Below are positions 1 to 6,918 of a DNA stretch of 28,622 nt, one piece after another. The notes under the pieces were generated by a model. It worked only from the letters and a program-made list of their open reading frames with translations, searched no databases and was not told the DNA's origin. Every line of letters starts with the position of its first letter. Position 1 is the stretch's first letter. The stretch is from Prevotella sp. CAG:732 (lineage in GTDB: Bacteria > Bacteroidota > Bacteroidia > Bacteroidales > Bacteroidaceae): positions 1 through 28,622 of the forward strand of contig FR893223.1 of NCBI GenBank assembly GCA_000436035.1, written 5' to 3'. The position numbers and the translations under genes were made by a program.

Positions 1-1
1 G

Positions 2-181
2 AAGTACTACGAGGGATTTGCTGTTAACTGCATCCGTGATACCTACTTGAAGGATCACGAGGCTCCTGAGGATTGTGAGTACTACCTCTGCGGACCTCCA
101 ATGTTGATCAAGACAGTGACTGATTACTTGGATTCTCTTGGAGTTGATCCTGAGAGTATCATGTACGATAACTTCGGGTAA
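2..181 (+). CDS. nqrF: Na+-translocating NADH:quinone reductase subunit F, C-terminal end (partial)
   Basis: The open frame enters from the left edge and gives 59 residues before a TAA. It contains YYLCGPPMLIKTV, the end of the ferredoxin-reductase-type NAD-binding domain, and finishes with a short tail ending MYDNFG. In NqrF this domain takes hydride from NADH through FAD and passes electrons to the 2Fe-2S centre, starting the Na+-pumping NQR complex in the inner membrane. The CGPPM motif and the acidic/aromatic FG end are typical of NqrF. Other oxidoreductases of this fold share CGPP, so the identification rests on the combination. The rest of the gene, and presumably nqrA-E, lies to the left. 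A strong terminator follows 30 nt later, so this is probably the last gene of its operon. Confidence 0.85.
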   Translation, partial: KYYEGFAVNCIRDTYLKDHEAPEDCEYYLCGPPMLIKTVTDYLDSLGVDPESIMYDNFG

Positions 182-210
182 TACGTTGTTACCCCATGAA
201 TAAAATAAAA

Positions 211-239
211 AGCCGTTGGATGATTCCAACGGTTTTTTT
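211..239 (+). terminator. Rho-independent terminator of the nqr operon
   Basis: The arms CCGTTGGA and TCCAACGG (213-220 and 225-232) pair perfectly over 8 bp around a 4-nt loop, followed by seven T residues. The A-run before the stem extends the pairing into the T-run. It lies 30 nt after the nqrF stop. Confidence 0.9.
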
Positions 240-358
240 GTTTATGGGGGATGGTGGTGAAATGCAAAAATGTGCAAGAAATTTTCTTCTTCTTAGCAGA
301 TCTCTGCGATGAAGTACCTCGGAAATAATACATGGATGAATAAATCCTGACAAAACGA

Positions 359-401
359 AAAGTGGGGTAGGGAAGCGTTTTTTGCTTCCTTACCCCACTT
401 T
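359..401. terminator. Long perfect hairpin, probable two-way terminator
   Basis: Positions 359-376 pair with 384-401 over 18 bp, with one G-T wobble (370/390) and a 7-nt T-rich loop. Moderately T-rich sequence follows on both strands: GATTTTTA on plus, TTTTCGTTTTG on minus. It lies between two convergent genes, downstream of lolA on the minus strand, so it most likely ends the ftsK-lolA transcript and backs up the nqr terminator. Confidence 0.7.
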
Positions 402-409
402 GATTTTTA

Positions 410-463
410 CCTAACTAGGAAAAAAATCATGCCTAGTTAGGCGTGAAATTTTACCTAGTTAGG
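410..463. repeat. Three copies of a 10-nt repeat (CCTAGTTAGG), one inverted
   Basis: CCTAACTAGG at 410-419 is the reverse complement of CCTAGTTAGG at 432-441 and 454-463. The two direct copies extend to CCTAGTTAGGCG and start exactly 22 nt apart, about two helical turns. The inverted copy can form a 10-bp stem with the next copy around a 12-nt loop. The function is unknown: a protein-binding array, an RNA hairpin or a dispersed intergenic repeat are all possible. Confidence 0.6.
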
Positions 464-517
464 CGCAAAAAAATCCCTAGCCTTGCAGAAATGTATGCTT
501 GGAGATTTATTTTTACA

Positions 518-1117
518 TTATCTCAAGTCCACAATCTCAGCCTTAGGAAAGTCCTTGCTGTTGAAGACGAAGGTGCTGTTGGAAATACTCTTCGCCTTGA
601 AGTTGCTTACCGTAATGGTACTCCAAGTATTGCCTTGACGCATCTTGATCTGAGAAGGGATATAACTCTTCTTGTCGATGGTGAGAATCAACTCCTGCAC
701 CGTGCGCTTCTTGTTCTGTGCCACCAAGCGAACCTTATAGTTGCTGCCTATGGTCTTCATCGTGGAAGTATAGCCCGTCTTGTAGATGTTGATGAAGGTG
801 TATGGATTCATGGACATCTGCTGTGCCTGGGTAGGATTGCTCACGTTTACCTCGTTGGTCTTCTTCATGTAGGTCCACTGCGTCTTGCCGTCGTACCATA
901 CCGTGGCTTGAGCGGTGCGGGCATTAAACTTGTTGCCCTTGATGGCGATGGTGCCGCTGGCGGAACCATACTTCGGACTCGACATGCTGAAGTTGGCACT
1001 GGCGCCACTCTTGTTGCCAATCACCTTGGCGGTCTTATCTAATACTCGTTGAGCGGTCTGTGCGAAGGCTCCAAGACTCAGAACAGCCATGAAAGCCAGT
1101 AAAATCATTTTTTTCAT
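518..1117 (-). CDS. lolA: LolA-like periplasmic outer-membrane lipoprotein carrier
   Basis: The product is 199 residues, the usual size for LolA. It starts with a clear Sec signal peptide (KKMILLAFMAVLSLGAFA, cleavage predicted after residue 19 before Q). The mature part is rich in beta-strand-like stretches (e.g. FSMSSPKYGSASGTIAIKG, ATVWYDGKTQWTYMK), as in the LolA/LolB fold that holds lipoprotein acyl chains while they cross the periplasm. The WYDGKTxW segment is typical of Bacteroidetes LolA-family proteins. It lies directly downstream of ftsK on the same strand, the ftsK-lolA order also known from E. coli, which supports the call. The 116-nt gap to ftsK contains a possible -7 box, so it may have its own promoter. 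The precise cargo in Bacteroidetes is not known from sequence. Confidence 0.8.
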   Translation of the reverse strand: MKKMILLAFMAVLSLGAFAQTAQRVLDKTAKVIGNKSGASANFSMSSPKYGSASGTIAIKGNKFNARTAQATVWYDGKTQWTYMKKTNEVNVSNPTQAQQMSMNPYTFINIYKTGYTSTMKTIGSNYKVRLVAQNKKRTVQELILTIDKKSYIPSQIKMRQGNTWSTITVSNFKAKSISNSTFVFNSKDFPKAEIVDLR

Positions 1118-1159
1118 CTTCGTATCTTTTTAAAATTATCTTTTCATGCTACTAAGATG

Positions 1160-1167
1160 CAAAGGTA
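1160..1167 (-). promoter_or_regulatory. lolA: Possible lolA promoter (-7 element)
   Basis: Read on the minus strand this is TACCTTTG, a match to the Bacteroidetes -7 consensus TAnnTTTG, 43 nt before the lolA start. No TTTG is found at the expected -33 position, so only half of the promoter is supported. Confidence 0.45.
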
Positions 1168-1233
1168 GCATGAAAAGTTTAATATTTGTCGATTCTTTAA
1201 GAAATCTTAGCCTCTTTAAGCCTCGTTTAATGT

Positions 1234-3834
1234 CTAGCTTCTGAGTTGTGCCAACAGGTTGTTGAGCTGATTCTCGTCTTGGAGCAATACCTCACGAGGC
1301 TTGCTTCCTTGCGCTGCTCCCACGATGCCAGCGGCTTCGAGCTGGTCCATCAAGCGTCCAGCCCTGTTGTAGCCGATACTGAAGCGGCGCTGTATCATAC
1401 TCGTACTTCCTTGTTGGGAGAGGACGATGGCGTGGGCTGCCTCCTCGAAGTATGGGTCGAGGTTACGGGCATCTACGCTGCCACCGCTTCCTGTGCCGTC
1501 GCCATCATTGGCTGGCTCTGGCAACTCCAAAGGTTCGATAGGACCAGGCTGACTGGAGATGTACTCGTTGATGCGCTCAATCTCTGGCGTGTCAACGAAG
1601 GCACACTGTACACGCACAGGCTCATTGCCATTGAGGTAGAGCATATCACCTCGTCCGATGAGTTGGTTGGCACCGGTGCGGTCCAAGATGGTCTTGGAGT
1701 CGATGGCTGAGGTCACCTTGAAGGCGATACGTCCAGGGAAGTTCGCCTTGATGTTACCCGTGATGATGGTCGTGGTAGGACGCTGGGTGGCGATGATCAT
1801 GTGGATGCCGACCGCACGTGCCAACTGGGCGATACGTGCGATAGGAAGCTCCACTTCCTTGCCTGCTGTCATAATCAAGTCACCAAACTCATCGATGATG
1901 ACTACGATGTATGGCATGTACTCGTGTCCGTCGGTCAACTTCAACTTATGGTTGATGTACTTCTGGTTGTATTCCTTGATGTTTCTTGCTCCCGCCTTCT
2001 TCAACAGGTCATAACGAGAGTCCATCAGCACGCAGAGGCTGTTGAGTGTTCTTACCACCTTGGTGACATCGGTGATGATAGGCTCCTCTTCGTCAGAGAC
2101 GGCAGCCATGAAGTGGTTGGCAATGCGGGAATAAACGCTGAACTCCACCTTCTTCGGGTCGATGAGCACCAGTTTCAACTCGTTTGGATGCTTCTTATAT
2201 AATAAAGAGGTGATGATGGCGTTCAGACCTACAGACTTACCTTGACCGGTGGCACCAGCCACGAGCAAGTGTGGTATCTTGGCAAGATCGACCATAAATA
2301 CCTCGTTGGTAATCGTCTTACCCAATGCCACAGGCAGTTCCATCTTAGTCTCCTGGAACTTCTTGGAGTTCAAGATGCTCTCCATGCTCACGATGTTTGC
2401 CTTGGCGTTTGGTACCTCGATACCGATGGTGCCCTTGCCTGGGATAGGAGCGATGATACGGATACCCAAGGCTGCAAGGCTCAAGGCGATGTCATCCTCC
2501 AGGTTCTTGATCTTGGAGATGCGAACACCCTCCGCTGGTTGAATCTCGTAGAGCGTGATGGTAGGACCTACGGTGGCACGGATGGTCTTGATTTGCACGC
2601 CAAAGTTGCCGAGCACCTCGATGATGCGGTTCTTGTTGGCTATCTGCTCCTCCTCGTCGATGTAAGCGCCGTTGTCCTCATACTTCTTCAGCAAGTCGAG
2701 GGTAGGGTATTTGTATCTGGTAAATGGTTCCTTCGGATTGATTGGCGTATTGAGCAACTCGGTGTCATTCACCGTGTTGCGTGTGGCCTGTTCCTCGCTG
2801 GCAGCCACGGCGATGTCCATTCCGATATGTTGCGATGCCAATTCGGCAGCCTCTTTCTCCTTAGCCTCAGCCTCGGCTCTCTCGTTGCGGAGTCGGCGCT
2901 GTTGGTCGAGGAAGGATTCTTCCTGGTTGTTCTCTTCTGTGCCGGCTGCAGGTCCTTCACTCTGAGGCTCAGCCGGTTGTGGCTCTTCAGCCTTGACTTC
3001 CCCTACAGGGTTGACATCGAGGTCGATGACTTGGGCTGGCTCAGGGTCCTTGAACTCTTGTGGCTCAGGTTCTTCCTCCTTGGCGATTGGTTCGGTGGCG
3101 ATAGGACCATTAGCAGCATTGGCGTAAGCCTGTGCGATGGCATCGTCCTCAGGCTGCGTCTCTTCATCCTTGCCATGGTTGGTAATCTCGAAATGTACCT
3201 TGCTGGTGATATATCCCACAGGGTTGAGTGCCTTTCGGATGATGGTGATGGTCTCCGTGGTGAGATAGGTGAGGAAGGCGATGGCTGTGAAGAGGAGGAT
3301 GGCGGTAAGACCTGGCGTACCGACCACGTTCTCCAAGTTCTGCACGATGAAGACACCATGCTGTCCACCTGGATTGTAAATCAAGCTACCCATGAGAGGG
3401 GTCAGGAACTTGGTGAATGTGACGGATGTCCATACCATCACGATCATCGTGCTCAGGAACCACTTCCACAAGTTGATCTTGTAGGCGTGCATCAGTTGCA
3501 GTCCACATAGAATAAAGAATACAGGTAGGAGGAATGATGGCAAGCCAAAGTTGGCGTAGATGAGCCAATAGGATATGATGGCTCCAATGGAGCCGCAATA
3601 ATTCTGGAATTGGTGGTCACTGTTGGTCCATTCACCGGCTCTCATCTCGTCGAGGATACTCTGGTCGAGATAGCCAGTACTGAGATACGATGCCATAGCG
3701 ATAATGACTAGCACGGAGATGGTGACCAATGCTAATCCCAGGAAAAAATCAGTGACTGTATTGTTGAAAATATATTGTAAACCAATAGCCTCGCTGAAAG
3801 TTTTGGCTTTCTTTTCTGTCTTCTTCTTTGCCAT
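1234..3834 (-). CDS. ftsK: DNA translocase FtsK
   Basis: At 866 residues this has the normal FtsK/SpoIIIE layout. The N-terminus has about four to five hydrophobic membrane segments (roughly residues 28-50, 83-118, 124-146 and 172-198). A linker rich in Pro, Glu and Ala follows (about 220-345). The motor comes next, with Walker A GATGQGKS at 527-534 and Walker B IIDEF ending at 650, plus the IATQRP segment near 681. The end (about 790-866) matches the winged-helix gamma domain that reads KOPS-like sites (RRFSIGYNRAGRLMDQLEAAGIVG). FtsK sits at the division septum, pumps DNA and helps resolve chromosome dimers with XerCD. The linker is short, as usual in Bacteroidetes. Transcription probably starts in the divergent region shared with the exonuclease gene, and lolA follows on the same strand. 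Confidence 0.97.
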   Translation of the reverse strand: MAKKKTEKKAKTFSEAIGLQYIFNNTVTDFFLGLALVTISVLVIIAMASYLSTGYLDQSILDEMRAGEWTNSDHQFQNYCGSIGAIISYWLIYANFGLPSFLLPVFFILCGLQLMHAYKINLWKWFLSTMIVMVWTSVTFTKFLTPLMGSLIYNPGGQHGVFIVQNLENVVGTPGLTAILLFTAIAFLTYLTTETITIIRKALNPVGYITSKVHFEITNHGKDEETQPEDDAIAQAYANAANGPIATEPIAKEEEPEPQEFKDPEPAQVIDLDVNPVGEVKAEEPQPAEPQSEGPAAGTEENNQEESFLDQQRRLRNERAEAEAKEKEAAELASQHIGMDIAVAASEEQATRNTVNDTELLNTPINPKEPFTRYKYPTLDLLKKYEDNGAYIDEEEQIANKNRIIEVLGNFGVQIKTIRATVGPTITLYEIQPAEGVRISKIKNLEDDIALSLAALGIRIIAPIPGKGTIGIEVPNAKANIVSMESILNSKKFQETKMELPVALGKTITNEVFMVDLAKIPHLLVAGATGQGKSVGLNAIITSLLYKKHPNELKLVLIDPKKVEFSVYSRIANHFMAAVSDEEEPIITDVTKVVRTLNSLCVLMDSRYDLLKKAGARNIKEYNQKYINHKLKLTDGHEYMPYIVVIIDEFGDLIMTAGKEVELPIARIAQLARAVGIHMIIATQRPTTTIITGNIKANFPGRIAFKVTSAIDSKTILDRTGANQLIGRGDMLYLNGNEPVRVQCAFVDTPEIERINEYISSQPGPIEPLELPEPANDGDGTGSGGSVDARNLDPYFEEAAHAIVLSQQGSTSMIQRRFSIGYNRAGRLMDQLEAAGIVGAAQGSKPREVLLQDENQLNNLLAQLRS

Positions 3835-3862
3835 TTTTGCTTAGTTTGTGTTGTTTATCTTG

Positions 3863-3870
3863 CAAAAGTA
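3863..3870 (-). promoter_or_regulatory. ftsK: Probable ftsK promoter (-7 element)
   Basis: On the minus strand this reads TACTTTTG, a full match to TAnnTTTG, 28 nt upstream of the ftsK ATG. The -33 region is not a clean TTTG (a T-rich stretch lies slightly too close), so this is a moderate call. Confidence 0.55.
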
Positions 3871-3941
3871 GCTAAAATAATTGAAAAAGCAGCTATCTTT
3901 AGTGCTAATTTTTCTAATTTTATTTAGAAATGCTCCCAATA

Positions 3942-3973
3942 TTTGGTTAATTCATATAATAATTGTACTTTTG
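3942..3973 (+). promoter_or_regulatory. Promoter of the exonuclease-rRNA methyltransferase series
   Basis: TTTG at 3942-3945 and TACTTTTG at 3966-3973 are separated by 20 nt. This matches the Bacteroidetes primary sigma consensus (TTTG and TAnnTTTG). The exonuclease ATG at 3997 lies 23 nt downstream of the -7 box, giving a short leader. It is back to back with the putative ftsK promoter. Confidence 0.8.
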
Positions 3974-3996
3974 CATATTGAAATCATAAATTAATA

Positions 3997-4701
3997 ATGA
4001 AAACAATTTTCAAGAAGTTCGACAAACGAACAATCGTTACATTGCCAAGAGTAACCTTTCCCGGTGTGATCAAGGTCATAGAAAATGAGGAAGATGCCGA
4101 GGCGGCTGTCGATTTTTTGCTCAGCCAAGAGATTCTCGGTGTAGATACGGAGACACGCCCTTCTTTCAAGAAAGGTGTGGCGTTTATCGTGGCTTTGCTC
4201 CAAGTGAGCACATTGGATGTATGCTATCTCTTCCGACTCAACAAGTTGGGATTGTCGCCATCTGTCATCCGACTGTTGACCGACAAGAAAGTGCCTAAGA
4301 TAGGACTCTCCTGGCACGACGACTTGTTGCAGCTCCATAAGAGAGGCGAGTTTGAGCCAGGATTGTTCATCGACATTCAAGACATATCCTCCGATTTCGG
4401 TATTCTCGACCTCAGCTTGCAGAAGTTGTACGCCAATCTCTTCGGACAGAAGATCAGCAAGTCGCAGCGACTCACCAACTGGGAGGCTTCCGAGTTGCGC
4501 CCTGCCCAGATCGTGTATGCCGCTACCGATGCGTGGGCTTGCATCAACCTCTACAATGAGTTGCAGCGACTGATGGAGACTCGCGATTATGTCTTCGTCG
4601 AGCCTGTGCAGCCTGAACCAGTTGAAACGGCACCTGTAGCAGAAGGGGCTCAAGCAGAGGACAACGCCCATGATGGCGAGCTGGCTGAGGCTAACGCATA
4701 G
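3997..4701 (+). CDS. DEDDy-type 3'-5' exonuclease (RNase D/WRN-like domain)
   Basis: This 234-residue protein is almost entirely a DEDD exonuclease domain. Visible catalytic residues are D50 and E52 in LGVDTETRP (Exo I), D108/D109 in SWHDDL (Exo II), and Y174 with D178 in VYAATDAW (Exo III, the DEDDy variant). These enzymes remove nucleotides from 3' ends with two metal ions. Whether the substrate is DNA (as for the WRN exonuclease) or RNA (as for RNase D) cannot be read from the sequence. It lacks the HRDC domains of true RNase D. The last 35 residues or so form an acidic Ala/Glu/Pro-rich tail. It is the first gene after a good promoter. Its TAG stop is followed in the same frame by an open stretch that runs into the methyltransferase gene without another stop. 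Confidence 0.88.
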   Translation: MKTIFKKFDKRTIVTLPRVTFPGVIKVIENEEDAEAAVDFLLSQEILGVDTETRPSFKKGVAFIVALLQVSTLDVCYLFRLNKLGLSPSVIRLLTDKKVPKIGLSWHDDLLQLHKRGEFEPGLFIDIQDISSDFGILDLSLQKLYANLFGQKISKSQRLTNWEASELRPAQIVYAATDAWACINLYNELQRLMETRDYVFVEPVQPEPVETAPVAEGAQAEDNAHDGELAEANA

Positions 4702-4782
4702 TTGCAAACAAAAAAGGTAAAGAAACTCTTGCAGACCAAAAAGACAAAGAAATTCTTGCAGACAGAAAAAGGCAAAAGAAAC
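4702..4782 (+). repeat. Three tandem 27-bp repeats after the exonuclease stop
   Basis: Units at 4702-4728, 4729-4755 and 4756-4782 all begin TTGCA and share the pattern TTGCAGAC-AAAAAG-AAAGAAAnTC, with the third diverging at its end. The period is nine codons. In the frame shared by both neighbours they would encode a Lys-rich segment (KLLQTKKTKKFLQT). The array starts on the base after the exonuclease TAG and ends 24 nt before the methyltransferase ATG. Confidence 0.8.
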
Positions 4783-4806
4783 AAAGTAACATCGACTATA
4801 TATTAT

Positions 4807-5988
4807 ATGTATAAGAAAATATACTTAAAAAGAGGTAAGGAGGAGTCGCTGAAGAGATTCCATCCATGGATTTTCTCAGGTGCCATCAACAAGATGGACG
4901 AGGGCATCGAGGAAGGCGAAATCGTGCGCGTCATCACATCGGGTGGTGACTTCATCGCCGTGGGACATTATCAGATCGGTTCCATCGCTGTACGTGTGCT
5001 CTCATTCCGCGACATCGAGATTGATGGCGAGTTTTGGCGCTCTCGCTTGGAGTCTGCGCTCCGTATGCGCATCTCCGTGGGCGTAGCCGACAATCCTGCC
5101 AACAATACTTATCGCTTGGTGCATGGCGAGGGCGACAACTTGCCAGGCTTGGTCATCGACTGCTATGGCGAGACTGCCGTGATGCAGGCTCATAGTGTGG
5201 GCATGCACGTGTATCGCCAGGAAATCGCTGAGGCCCTCAAGGACGTGATGGGCGACCGCATCAAGAACATCTACTACAAGAGCGAGACCACCTTGCCATT
5301 CAAGGCTGACTTACGTCAGGAGAATGGTTTCATCATCGGTGGCGATGCCGACAATGTGGCGATGGAAAATGGACTGAAATTCCATATCGACTGGTTGAGA
5401 GGCCAGAAGACCGGCTTCTTCGTTGACCAGCGTGACAACCGCTCCCTTTTGGAGCAATATGCCAAGGGCAAGAGCGTGCTCAACATGTTCTGCTATACCG
5501 GCGGTTTCTCCGTCTATGCGATGAGAGGCAATGCCGAGAAGGTACACTCCGTGGATAGCAGTGCCAAGGCCATCGAACTGACCAATGAGAACATCGCGCT
5601 CAACTTCCCTGGTGACAAGCGTCATGAGGCATTCTGCGAGGATGCCTTCAAGTATCTCGATGAGCACGACCAGCAGTACGACCTCATCATCCTCGACCCA
5701 CCTGCATTCGCTAAGCACAGAGCAGCATTGCATAATGCTTTGAAGGGATATACCCGATTGAATGTCAAGGGATTGCAGCGCATCAAGCATGGCGGCATTC
5801 TCTTCACTTTCAGTTGCTCGCAGGTGGTTACCAAGGACAACTTCCGCAATGCCGTCTTCACAGCGGCTGCACAGGCAGGAAGAAAGGTGAGAATCTTGCA
5901 CCAGCTCCACCAGCCAGTGGATCATCCTATCAATATCTACCACCCAGAGGGCGAATACCTCAAGGGATTGGTGCTCTATGTAGAATAA
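4807..5988 (+). CDS. rlmI: Class I SAM-dependent rRNA methyltransferase, RlmI (m5C) type
   Basis: Starting at ATG 4807 gives 393 residues, the usual RlmI size. The frame is open back to 4702 (TTG), but that would add a Lys-rich repeat segment absent from the family. The N-terminus (about 1-75) fits a PUA domain with the conserved HPWIFSGAI. The Rossmann methyltransferase domain has motif I LNMFCYTGGF at 225-234, the acidic residue D250, motif IV DPPAF at 297-301 and motif VI with SCS at 336-338. The cysteine there fits the RNA m5C methylase mechanism. RlmI makes m5C1962 in 23S rRNA in E. coli; the same target is an inference here. The stop overlaps the purine-rich AAGGAG that precedes the next gene, so the two are probably cotranscribed. 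Confidence 0.88.
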   Translation: MYKKIYLKRGKEESLKRFHPWIFSGAINKMDEGIEEGEIVRVITSGGDFIAVGHYQIGSIAVRVLSFRDIEIDGEFWRSRLESALRMRISVGVADNPANNTYRLVHGEGDNLPGLVIDCYGETAVMQAHSVGMHVYRQEIAEALKDVMGDRIKNIYYKSETTLPFKADLRQENGFIIGGDADNVAMENGLKFHIDWLRGQKTGFFVDQRDNRSLLEQYAKGKSVLNMFCYTGGFSVYAMRGNAEKVHSVDSSAKAIELTNENIALNFPGDKRHEAFCEDAFKYLDEHDQQYDLIILDPPAFAKHRAALHNALKGYTRLNVKGLQRIKHGGILFTFSCSQVVTKDNFRNAVFTAAAQAGRKVRILHQLHQPVDHPINIYHPEGEYLKGLVLYVE

Positions 5989-6000
5989 GGAGAAATCAAG

Positions 6001-6909
6001 ATGAGAAAAACAACCCTGATCGTATTGGTCGTCTTGGCAGGTTTGCTGTCGATGGTCGGTTGTGGCGACTCCCAGAAGAGCCAGGTGCTGTCGAAGGCAG
6101 AGAAAGCCCGACTGGACAGCATCGACAAGGCATCTTTCAAGGTGGGAGTGATGCCGACGCTCGACTGTCTGCCTCTCTTCGTGGCAGAAGACTACCACCT
6201 TTTCGATACCTTGGGAGTCACCGTCCACTTGAAGGGCTATACCGCCCAGATGGACTGTGATACAGCCTTGGAGCGAGGAAGGGTGGAAGGTTCAATCACC
6301 GACTTGGTGAGAGCGGAACGACTGGTGAAGCGAGGCACAGCCTTGAGTTATCCGATAGCCACCAATACCTATTGGCAGCTCATCACCAACCGCCGTTCAC
6401 GTATCTCGGAACTGAAGCAGCTCTCCGACAAGATGATAGCCATCACCCGTTATTCCGCCACCGACTATCTCGCCACCTTGGCGATAGATAGCGCCAAGAC
6501 GAAATATGACGTGTATCGTGTGCAAATCAATGACGTGAGAATCCGCTTGAAGATGTTGCTCAACAATGAGATGGATGCCGTTCTCTTGACAGAGCCACAG
6601 GCAACGAAGGCTAGGGTAGAGAAGCATCCTGTATTGATGGACAGCCGTGACAAGAACATTCATTTCGGCGTGTTTGCTTTCCGTGACAAGGCGCTGAAGT
6701 CGCCAGAGAGGAAGAAGCAGATGCAACTGTTCCTCAAGGCATATAATATGGCAGTGGATAGCATCAACAAGAATGGTTGTGCTTATTATTCCGAACTGTT
6801 GAGAAAGTATTGTGACGTTGACACTGTAACCGTGAAAGCCTTGCCACGCCTTCGCTTCCAGCATGCAGCAAACCCCAAGCAATCAGACATTATAAAAGCA
6901 ATAAAATAA
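6001..6909 (+). CDS. Orphan substrate-binding lipoprotein (periplasmic-binding-protein type II, SsuA/THI5-like)
   Basis: The first 21 residues form a lipoprotein signal with lipobox MVGC (Cys21), so the 302-residue product should be lipid-anchored. After it, FKVGVMPTLDCLPLFVAEDYHLFDTLG has the opening of type II periplasmic binding proteins of the SsuA/THI5/NMT1 group (VGxxPxxxxxPLFVA). The later segments ITRYSATDYLATLAID and NEMDAVLLTEPQA fit the second lobe and hinge. Such proteins normally deliver a small ligand to an ABC importer, but no permease or ATPase gene is nearby. The ligand is unknown. The gene begins 12 nt after rlmI with AAGGAG upstream, and the TPR gene follows 9 nt later, so it lies in the middle of an apparent operon. 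It could have a sensing role rather than a transport role. Confidence 0.75.
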   Translation: MRKTTLIVLVVLAGLLSMVGCGDSQKSQVLSKAEKARLDSIDKASFKVGVMPTLDCLPLFVAEDYHLFDTLGVTVHLKGYTAQMDCDTALERGRVEGSITDLVRAERLVKRGTALSYPIATNTYWQLITNRRSRISELKQLSDKMIAITRYSATDYLATLAIDSAKTKYDVYRVQINDVRIRLKMLLNNEMDAVLLTEPQATKARVEKHPVLMDSRDKNIHFGVFAFRDKALKSPERKKQMQLFLKAYNMAVDSINKNGCAYYSELLRKYCDVDTVTVKALPRLRFQHAANPKQSDIIKAIK

Positions 6910-6918
6910 AGCAAGACA

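Larger units (their letters stand above)
182..517. other. Convergent intergenic region between nqrF and lolA
   Basis: This 336-nt stretch has no credible gene. It holds the nqrF terminator, a second long hairpin at 359-401 and three copies of a 10-nt repeat at 410-463. The remainder (240-358) shows no recognisable motif. The short minus-strand open frame at 124-333 overlaps nqrF and the terminator and has no family resemblance, so I do not call it. Confidence 0.7.

Noticed and set aside
410..463. CRISPR-like array
   Set aside because: The units are only 10-12 nt, one is inverted, the spacers are 12 nt and there are no cas genes.
443..1042. 199-codon open frame antisense to lolA
   Set aside because: It begins inside the repeat region and covers lolA. 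The minus-strand frame has a signal peptide and LolA-type strands, so that is the gene.
2242..3510. 422-codon open frame on the plus strand opposite ftsK
   Set aside because: It is a shadow of the conserved ftsK frame. Its product resembles no family I know, and ftsK has clear motifs throughout.
4702..4806. N-terminal extension of the RlmI-type methyltransferase from TTG 4702
   Set aside because: The added 35 residues are a Lys-rich tandem repeat not found in the family. ATG 4807 gives the normal RlmI length and PUA start.
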